Below, piece by piece: positions 6,671 through 11,546 of a DNA stretch of 11,546 nt (positions within the stretch are counted from its first letter, which is position 1; each line of letters begins with the position of its first letter). The position numbers and the translations under genes are program-made. This DNA comes from Phascolarctobacterium sp. Lineage in GTDB: Bacteria > Bacillota > Negativicutes > Acidaminococcales > Acidaminococcaceae. Location: the NCBI GenBank assembly GCA_024405645.1, contig JAKSOJ010000022.1:1-11546 (forward strand). The letters are read 5' to 3'. The notes under the pieces were generated by a model. The model was not told the origin of the DNA, did no database searches, and saw only the letters and a program-made list of their open reading frames with translations.

Positions 6671-8197
6671 TTATTTCAACAATGCAGCAAAATCGGCATT
6701 AAGTTTCTTTTCAGCTCTGTCAATCTTGGCTTGGGCACTCTCTGTCCAGCTCTTAGATTCGTCTAAATCTTTGCGAGCTTTTGCAAACATGATTTTCATC
6801 TCTGCTGCTTGTGGTCCACCCTTAACCTTGCGATTTTGGACAATAGCAACAGGGTTAAGTGCAGCCTTAAAATCTTCTTCACTCATGGGAAGAACTTTAG
6901 GAATATTTGCATCCTCAGCAGAAAGCTTAGCATATACCTTTTGTGCATCAGCATAAGAAAAATCATTCGGGGTTATATTGTTGCTACGTGCATAGGTAAC
7001 TATTTCGGAAGCAAAATGATGACCTGTACGGAAAGGCAAATTATACTTGCTCATTAGCACGTCAGCAATCTCTTGAGAACAAGTCCAGTCAAGATTAAGC
7101 TCTTCTAGTGCTCTTTCTGGATTAATTTTGAGTGCCTTTAAAATGCGGTCAAAAAGAAGAACTGCTGCTCTAGTGTTTTTCAGCATTTCGTCCGTACCAC
7201 GAAGACGACCATCAGCCATACCAGCAGGAATATTGTGTGCGCGGAACGCTGCCCCAGTTGCTAAGCCTAAAATAGTGCCACATTGAGTACGGCAGCTGTT
7301 GAGAATACCAGGATTGCGTTTTTGAGGCATAGCGCTTGAAACATAAGTGTTTCCATTGCCTTCTTCCAGCAAAATCCAAGGACGGGGTTGAGCGTATTGT
7401 TGCATTATTTCTTCAATAATACTAGTCAAATGGATTGCAATACCACTGGTAATTCCACCAATTTCAATAGGAGCTTCCTGTGGGTATACTTGTCCGGCAT
7501 CATAAGTGTTATAGGCGATCTGGTCAAAGCCCAAATAACTAGCCATACGGTCTCTGTTTAGAGGCCAACCAGTACCGTTCAGCACACATGCTCCCATAGG
7601 AGAACGATTGATTCTGCTATAACAGTCTCTTAAGCGTTGGCTATCTCTAGCAAAAGCATCGGCATACGCTAGCAGGTAGTGTCCTAAACTATTAGGTTGA
7701 GCTGCTACACCATTGGTATAATTCGGAATAATAGTTGCCTCATTTTTAGCAGCTAATTCAATCAAGGTTCCACGCATTTGTTCCAATGCTTGTGCTAATT
7801 TTAGGAGTTCTTCGCGTTGCATTACCAGGCTCACTGTTGTAAGCATATCTTGAGAAGATCTTCCTGCATGTAATTTAGTAATTTCTGGACCAGCTACGTC
7901 AATAAGCAGTGGCTCAAATGTAATAACAACTCGAGGTCTTTTGCCACCGGGCTTGTCACCATTATCCAAAACAGTTTGGATGCCTTTAGCAAAGTTTTTG
8001 CCCTGCTCAAGAGTCAACAAACCTTCAGAAGTATTGATGACATCAGTAGCCTTGTTAATTTGACCGAGCCAGTAAAAATTATCCCTAACAGGTGTCTTCT
8101 CAGCTGCTTCAACGATGATATCGGGGAAATATCCTCCACCACTTACACCAAGCATGCACAAAAATGGCAACACAAATTTTAATTTATTAAGTTTCAT
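6671..8197 (-). CDS. Exported argininosuccinate-lyase-like enzyme
   Basis: This 508-residue protein of the fumarase/aspartase superfamily is closest in layout to argininosuccinate lyase (ASL). Superfamily enzymes reversibly eliminate fumarate from C-N or C-O bonded succinyl compounds. ASL-like blocks in order: INKATDVI (47-54), HAGRSSQD (110-117), YTNGVAAQP (160-168), SPMGACVLNGTGWPL (199-213), the catalytic-serine loop VSSAMPQKRNP (286-296), LPFRTGHH (387-394) and the C-terminal GGP (460-462). Unlike cytoplasmic ASL, it starts with KLNKLK, a hydrophobic run (8-18) and a probable cleavage near VEAA (29-32), so it should be exported. The open frame extends to 8329, but GGAGG (8204-8208) sits 6 bases before the ATG at 8197, and the extra 44 codons overlap lysR. 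Changed substrate residues (see findings) argue against true ASL activity. Confidence 0.85.
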   Translation of the reverse strand: MKLNKLKFVLPFLCMLGVSGGGYFPDIIVEAAEKTPVRDNFYWLGQINKATDVINTSEGLLTLEQGKNFAKGIQTVLDNGDKPGGKRPRVVITFEPLLIDVAGPEITKLHAGRSSQDMLTTVSLVMQREELLKLAQALEQMRGTLIELAAKNEATIIPNYTNGVAAQPNSLGHYLLAYADAFARDSQRLRDCYSRINRSPMGACVLNGTGWPLNRDRMASYLGFDQIAYNTYDAGQVYPQEAPIEIGGITSGIAIHLTSIIEEIMQQYAQPRPWILLEEGNGNTYVSSAMPQKRNPGILNSCRTQCGTILGLATGAAFRAHNIPAGMADGRLRGTDEMLKNTRAAVLLFDRILKALKINPERALEELNLDWTCSQEIADVLMSKYNLPFRTGHHFASEIVTYARSNNITPNDFSYADAQKVYAKLSAEDANIPKVLPMSEEDFKAALNPVAIVQNRKVKGGPQAAEMKIMFAKARKDLDESKSWTESAQAKIDRAEKKLNADFAALLK

Positions 8198-8256
8198 GAG
8201 ATACCTCCAAAAATTCTTTTTTGTAATTTTAGTAGTGCAAAAGTTTTTGTGATAGA

Positions 8257-9132
8257 TTAGCAAAATCTTTCCTGTAGTCCCTCTATAAACCGATTGGCAA
8301 TGGGAGTAAGGATTTGTCCCTTTTTCCATATAATATATATTTTGGTTTCTAGTAGGGGGGATAATGGTCTAAACACAAGTCCTGTCTCTGGACTAGTATT
8401 GCACAGCTTATCGTAGGTTAAAAGATAGCCCAAGCCTTCTTTTACAAAAACGGAAGCGTTGTAGTGTAATCTAAAGGAGCCTTCTAAATTGAGCTGCTCG
8501 ATACCTTTGCCGCACCATTGGGGTAGATCAAAACGCCAACCTTGTCCAGAGCAAAAGAGTGGTAGGCCAATCAAATCTTCAAAAGCAATGTTTTCTTTGG
8601 TTGCTAATGGGCAGTCACCTGGCATAACAAGCCCCCATATATCTCCTTCAGGTAATTCTAGAACATTATAATTGTCATAATCAGGTGCTTCAACAATCAG
8701 AGCAAAGTCCAAAATACCAGCATTTAGTTTTTCCTCTACCTGTTCCGTATCACCGCTAGTAATGTGGTAGTGGAAATTTGGATAGTTGACTTTAAATTCT
8801 TTTATATAGTTGGCTAAATAGCGGATTTGGTAGGTTTCTGCACAGCCAAAATAGATATTACCGCCAGTAATATCATTTAAGGAAGCAAATTCAGTGCTGA
8901 TTTTGTCTGTTAATAAAAGAACGTCAGCTGCACGCTTACGTAAAAGCATACCTTCCTCGGTTAAGCTGATAGAGAAACTGTGACGTTGGAAAAGCTTTTT
9001 TCCCAACTCTTCCTCTAGCATCTGCATTTGCTTAGATAGGGTAGACTGTGAAACATGCAAAAGCGCAGCGGCCCTAGTCATGTTTTCTTCTCTTGCTATA
9101 GCCATAAAATAGCGTAAGGTTCGAATCTCCAT
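8257..9132 (-). CDS. LysR-family transcriptional regulator
   Basis: This 291-residue LysR regulator has a winged helix at 1-60: MEIRTLRYFMAIAREENMTRAAALLHVSQSTLSKQ is cut short here to its key part, AALLHVSQSTLSKQMQMLE (27-45), followed by a linker helix and a two-lobed effector domain (about 90-290) starting at GNIYFGCAE. Length is normal. AGGAG (9143-9147 in + coordinates) precedes the ATG. The lyase gene follows 59 bases downstream on the same strand, with no terminator between them, so both may share a transcript. The coiled-coil and hydrolase genes run the other way. That position, plus a T-N11-A dyad in the shared gap, suggests the regulator controls itself and the divergent operon. The effector is unknown. 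Confidence 0.92.
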   Translation of the reverse strand: MEIRTLRYFMAIAREENMTRAAALLHVSQSTLSKQMQMLEEELGKKLFQRHSFSISLTEEGMLLRKRAADVLLLTDKISTEFASLNDITGGNIYFGCAETYQIRYLANYIKEFKVNYPNFHYHITSGDTEQVEEKLNAGILDFALIVEAPDYDNYNVLELPEGDIWGLVMPGDCPLATKENIAFEDLIGLPLFCSGQGWRFDLPQWCGKGIEQLNLEGSFRLHYNASVFVKEGLGYLLTYDKLCNTSPETGLVFRPLSPLLETKIYIIWKKGQILTPIANRFIEGLQERFC

Positions 9133-9166
9133 AATTTAACTCCTAAGCTTGAGATGAGTATAGTTT

Positions 9167-9175
9167 ATTATACCA
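9167..9175 (-). promoter_or_regulatory. Extended -10 promoter of lysR
   Basis: On the - strand the sequence reads TGGTATAAT, a perfect -10 box with the TGN extension. It lies about 35 bases before the lysR start codon. No good -35 box is found at 16-18 bases, which is tolerated in extended -10 promoters. Confidence 0.5.
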
Positions 9176-9201
9176 TAGCAAGTTCTTTTTTTATAGCATG
9201 A

Positions 9202-9218
9202 TATGAATAAAATTCATA
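9202..9218. promoter_or_regulatory. Candidate LysR operator (T-N11-A dyad)
   Basis: TATGAAT (9202-9208) and ATTCATA (9212-9218) form 7-bp arms around AAA. The core TGAATAAAATTCA (9204-9216) fits the LysR T-N11-A pattern with dyad symmetry. It lies between lysR and the divergent coiled-coil gene, upstream of both start regions, where a LysR recognition site is normally found. Binding is inferred. Confidence 0.5.
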
Positions 9219-9227
9219 ACTGAAATT

Positions 9228-9255
9228 AAAAACAACTATTAGCGAAAAACAACTA
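9228..9255. repeat. 11-bp direct repeat upstream of the coiled-coil/hydrolase operon
   Basis: AAAAACAACTA occurs at 9228-9238 and again at 9245-9255, a period of 17 bases. It sits between the T-N11-A dyad and a possible TAAAAT -10 box (9263-9268) that has no good -35 box. It may be an activator site, or simply AT-rich chance. Confidence 0.45.
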
Positions 9256-9292
9256 AAGGCTTTAAAATTATTTTCAGAAAGGAGTTTTGTTC

Positions 9293-9544
9293 ATGACAAA
9301 CATAGAGATGGAGAAAGATAAAGTTTTATATTTGTTTCAGGAACTGATGCTGGAGCAAAAGGAAAATGATATGCTCAATCAATATCTTGAAGATGCAAAC
9401 TACGAATTAGCAGTCATGTTGCTAAGAAAAAAACGTGTTGCTATGATGGAAAGACTCCATAAAAGCCAAAAGGCTATTGACGATTTAGATTTATTAGTTT
9501 ATCAGATTAAGAAACTTGAAACTGAAAGGACGGAAAGAAAATGA
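9293..9544 (+). CDS. Small coiled-coil protein, resembling a MerR-type dimerisation helix
   Basis: This 83-residue protein has no DNA-binding domain, signal peptide, membrane segment or cysteine. It is almost wholly helical and charged. Its C-terminal part (KKRVAMMERLHKSQ, then AIDDLDLLVYQIKK) recalls the long dimerisation helix at the end of some MerR-family regulators, but the winged helix is absent and no remnant of one is seen upstream. A TTG at 9287 is in frame, but ATG 9293 is preferred because AAAGGAG (9278-9284) is 8 bases before it. The stop overlaps the hydrolase start as ATGA (9541-9544), so the two are translationally coupled. It could be a partner or effector-binding subunit; function is unknown. 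Confidence 0.75.
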   Translation: MTNIEMEKDKVLYLFQELMLEQKENDMLNQYLEDANYELAVMLLRKKRVAMMERLHKSQKAIDDLDLLVYQIKKLETERTERK

Positions 9545-10647
9545 AAAAGACTATGAGAATTTTGACTACTGCATTACTGCTGACCGCTGGCTTTGCTACC
9601 AGTGCCTTTGCAGAAAGAGTTGGCATTCCCAACAACACTCCTGTGGGTTCCAAAATTAAGGTGGAAAAATTAAAATTAGAAAATGTTTGGGACAAAACAT
9701 TCAAGAAAAGCGAAAAGGTTGACCATAAAAAAGTGACTTTCGTAAACCGTTATGGCATTACCTTAGCAGCTGATATGTATATTCCTAAAAACGCTCAAGG
9801 AAAACTGGCAGCAATTGCTGTAAGTGGTCCTTTTGGTGCAGTAAAGGAACAATGCTCCGGTCTTTACGCTCAAGAAATGGCAGAACGCGGCTATTTAACT
9901 ATTGCTTTCGATCCTTCCTTTACCGGAGAAAGTGGTGGACAACCTAGATATGTGCAATCTCCTGACATCAATACCGAAGATTTTAGCGCAGCGGTAGATT
10001 TTCTGTCCACACAAGATAATGTAGATGCTAATAAAGTTGGTATTATTGGTATTTGTGGTTGGGGAGGTTTGGCTGTTAATGCTGCAGCTGCAGACCCGCG
10101 TATTAAAGCTACTACTGCTGTTACCATGTATGATATGAGCCGCGTTAACGCAAATGGCTATTTTGACTCTATGGATGCAAATGCTCGTTATGAAGCTCGT
10201 AAGGCAGTTAGTGCTCAACGTACTGCAGATTATAAAAATGGTTATTATAAACTGCAAGGTGGTGTACCTGATAGATTGGGCGACGATGCTCCTCAATTTG
10301 TCAAAGACTATTTTGACTATTACAAAACCGAGCGCGGCTACCATAAACGTTCTTTGAACTCTAACGGAGGACGTACTTCCACTAATCCTTATTCCTTTAT
10401 GAATATGCCATTGCTTTCCTATAGCAATGAAATTCAAAACGCAGTAATGTTGGTTCATGGGGATAAGGCACATTCCTTCTATTTCAGTAAAGATGCCTAT
10501 GCAAATATGATTAAAGACAATCCATATGCAGCTAACAAAGAATTTGTCATTATCCCTGGTGCTTCTCACACCGATTTGTATGACGGTGGTGAGAAAAAGG
10601 TAATTCCTTTTGATAAAATCCAAGCATTCTTTGATAAGAATATGTGA
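9541..10647 (+). CDS. Exported alpha/beta hydrolase with cysteine nucleophile (YcjY/dienelactone-hydrolase-like)
   Basis: This 368-residue protein has a classic signal peptide: MKKTMR, a hydrophobic core to about residue 18 and cleavage at AFA|ER (24/25). The alpha/beta-hydrolase core follows. VSGPFGAVKEQ (94-104) supplies the oxyanion side. The nucleophile elbow is GICGWGG (170-176), with C172 where most hydrolases have serine, as in dienelactone hydrolase and YcjY-type proteins. The likely acid is D308 in VHGDKAHS, and the base is H343 in GASHTDLYD. Family substrates are mostly unknown; ester, lactone or thioester cleavage outside the cytoplasm is plausible. It is coupled to the 83-residue coiled-coil gene by ATGA and lies divergent to lysR and the exported lyase. 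The catalytic triad is inferred from motifs. No terminator is seen after it. Confidence 0.88.
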   Translation: MKKTMRILTTALLLTAGFATSAFAERVGIPNNTPVGSKIKVEKLKLENVWDKTFKKSEKVDHKKVTFVNRYGITLAADMYIPKNAQGKLAAIAVSGPFGAVKEQCSGLYAQEMAERGYLTIAFDPSFTGESGGQPRYVQSPDINTEDFSAAVDFLSTQDNVDANKVGIIGICGWGGLAVNAAAADPRIKATTAVTMYDMSRVNANGYFDSMDANARYEARKAVSAQRTADYKNGYYKLQGGVPDRLGDDAPQFVKDYFDYYKTERGYHKRSLNSNGGRTSTNPYSFMNMPLLSYSNEIQNAVMLVHGDKAHSFYFSKDAYANMIKDNPYAANKEFVIIPGASHTDLYDGGEKKVIPFDKIQAFFDKNM

Positions 10648-10652
10648 TATAG

Positions 10653-10681
10653 TTGAATAAAGTAAGATTTTCCTTTATAAT
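10653..10681 (+). promoter_or_regulatory. Sigma-A promoter of the PheC-like gene
   Basis: TTGAAT (10653-10658), a 17-base spacer and a perfect TATAAT (10676-10681) begin only 6 bases after the hydrolase stop codon. The predicted start near 10688 gives a leader of about 79 bases. That leader contains a small dyad, ACAAAT-GTA-ATTTGT (10697-10711). Confidence 0.75.
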
Positions 10682-10766
10682 ATCTTTAGTTCAAAGACAA
10701 ATGTAATTTGTGTGAAAAATATTTTCTTTGTTTGTAACCAAATTAAAGGTAAGGGAGAGATGTATT

Positions 10767-11546
10767 ATGTTTATGAAAAAATTATTGGCAGGAGCAGTTC
10801 TTGCAGCAAGCTTAGCTAGTGTAGTTGCTATCCATAGCGACGCAGAAGCTGGCAAAATCGAGGACATTCAAAAGGCAGGCGTGCTGAAAATTGGCACTAC
10901 CATGGACTATGTTCCTATGTCTTACATTGACGAAAAGGGCGAACTTAAAGGTCACGACGTTGAACTTGGCAAGATTCTCGCTGCATCCTTGGGCGTTAAA
11001 GCAGAATTTGTTAAAACAACCTGGTCTACTTTGGCTGCAGATACCCAAGCCGGCAAATTTGACGTAGCAATTTCTGGCATTTCCCGTAACTTCAAACGTC
11101 AAGCAGATATGGACCTTTCCAAAGGCTACTTGAACTATAATGGTCGTACTATTCTTTGCCGCAAAGCAGATGCAAAGAAATTCACCTCTTGGGAGAAGAT
11201 TGACCAACCCAACGTACGCATTATGAATAATCCTGGCGGTGGCAACGACCGCTTTGCAACTGCTAATGTTAAAAAGGCACAACGCATTATCCATACTCCT
11301 AACAACGAGATTCCTGAACTTGTTGCTACTGGTGCAGCAGATATTATGATTACCGAAGTTGTAGAAGCATTGCATTATATTAATGCAGATAAACGCTTGG
11401 CTGCTCCTCTGATTGACAAGCCGTTCACTGGTCGTAACGATTTTGGTATCCTTACTAAAAAAGGCGATCTTGATTTCATGAGATATCTTGATTTCTTTAT
11501 CGAAGCAAGTGAACTGAATGGAACCATGGAAAAATTGCAAAAAGAA
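10767..11546 (+). CDS. Periplasmic cyclohexadienyl dehydratase-like / family 3 solute-binding protein (cut at window end)
   Basis: The open frame runs off the window after 260 residues. A signal peptide (MKKLLAGAVLAASLASVV, cleavage near DAEA, 25-28) precedes a family 3 solute-binding fold. It matches the recalled PheC sequence of Pseudomonas aeruginosa well: GTTMDYVPMSY (43-53), KFDVAISGIS (97-106), RTILC (127-131), the IDQPxV block (145-150), NNPGGGNDRFA (154-164) and ITEVVEA (195-201). PheC dehydrates prephenate or arogenate to phenylpyruvate or phenylalanine in the periplasm. Its catalytic glutamate (Glu173, mature numbering) aligns with E200 here, which supports an enzyme rather than a plain binding protein. 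The start at 10767 is chosen because AGGGAGAG (10752-10759) is 7 bases upstream; ATG 10773 is also possible. An amino-acid-binding ABC receptor is the alternative. Confidence 0.85.
   Translation, partial: MFMKKLLAGAVLAASLASVVAIHSDAEAGKIEDIQKAGVLKIGTTMDYVPMSYIDEKGELKGHDVELGKILAASLGVKAEFVKTTWSTLAADTQAGKFDVAISGISRNFKRQADMDLSKGYLNYNGRTILCRKADAKKFTSWEKIDQPNVRIMNNPGGGNDRFATANVKKAQRIIHTPNNEIPELVATGAADIMITEVVEALHYINADKRLAAPLIDKPFTGRNDFGILTKKGDLDFMRYLDFFIEASELNGTMEKLQKE

Noticed and set aside
8198-8329. Upstream extension of the lyase reading frame by 44 codons
   Set aside because: It overlaps the end of lysR, has no ribosome site and would bury the signal peptide. GGAGG before the ATG at 8197 fixes the start.
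9287-9292. TTG start for the coiled-coil gene
   Set aside because: It lies only 2 bases from the AAAGGAG site; ATG 9293 has proper spacing.
9895-10623. Minus-strand open frame of 242 codons
   Set aside because: It is a shadow of the alpha/beta hydrolase, with no ribosome site and no recognisable motif.
10692-10730. Possible riboswitch or attenuator in the leader of the PheC-like gene
   Set aside because: It has only short AT-rich stems (ACAAAT/ATTTGT and CAAAGA/TCTTTG), no leader peptide, no terminator and no known aptamer pattern.
10812-11540. Long minus-strand open frame of 242 codons
   Set aside because: It is antisense to the PheC-like gene, whose + strand protein has clear motifs and a signal peptide. 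The minus frame shows no family features.

Overview
The window looks like chromosomal DNA from an anaerobic, low-to-moderate-GC Firmicute-type bacterium. Shine-Dalgarno sites are strong (AGGAG or GGAGG), promoters are consensus sigma-A type, and hairpin-plus-T-run terminators are clear. Several enzymes of a kind usually periplasmic carry cleavable-looking signal peptides: an argininosuccinate-lyase-like protein, a PheC-like dehydratase or solute-binding protein, an alpha/beta hydrolase and a DUF362 protein. That mix suggests a diderm Firmicute of the Negativicutes (Phascolarctobacterium, Megamonas or Acidaminococcus type). The lineage is an inference; no rRNA or other marker gene is present.

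Region 1 (1-4518, + strand) is a tightly packed operon. It contains the C-terminal tail of a membrane protein, a CYTH-CHAD triphosphate-tunnel protein, diaminopropionate ammonia-lyase (dpaL), a membrane-anchored polysaccharide deacetylase and a fumarylacetoacetate-hydrolase-family enzyme. Junctions are an 11-base overlap, a 43-base gap, an 8-base overlap and a 9-base gap. DpaL yields pyruvate and ammonia, and FAH-family enzymes often act on pyruvate or acylpyruvate compounds, so the group may serve amino-acid catabolism with envelope or polyphosphate side roles.

Region 2 (4531-5053, +) is a stand-alone unit: a near-consensus promoter, a two-repeat DUF1508 protein and a strong terminator.

Region 3 (5062-6658) is a divergent pair: a secreted DUF362 protein (-) and a small MerR regulator of the AdhR/NmlR type with a cysteine at position 52 (+). 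The two promoters face away from each other. Each has a TTGACT -35 box, a 19-base spacer and a partial dyad in the same place. Together they form a 14-bp inverted repeat, which strongly suggests that the MerR protein controls both directions. A bidirectional-looking terminator closes the merR side.

Region 4 (6671-10647) is a second divergent module. On the - strand a LysR regulator lies upstream of a secreted argininosuccinate-lyase-like enzyme whose substrate-binding motifs are changed. On the + strand an 83-residue coiled-coil protein is coupled through ATGA to a secreted alpha/beta hydrolase with a cysteine nucleophile. The shared intergenic region holds a T-N11-A dyad, typical of LysR sites, and an 11-bp direct repeat.

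Region 5 (10653-11546, +) has a consensus promoter and the first 260 codons of a periplasmic protein closely resembling cyclohexadienyl dehydratase (PheC). It is cut by the window end.

The parts most worth following are the AdhR-like double operator driving an exported DUF362 protein that lacks ferredoxin motifs, and the LysR-centred module of exported lyase, coiled-coil protein and hydrolase. No tRNA, rRNA, CRISPR, insertion sequence or phage feature was seen. No gene-free stretch exceeds about 160 bases.
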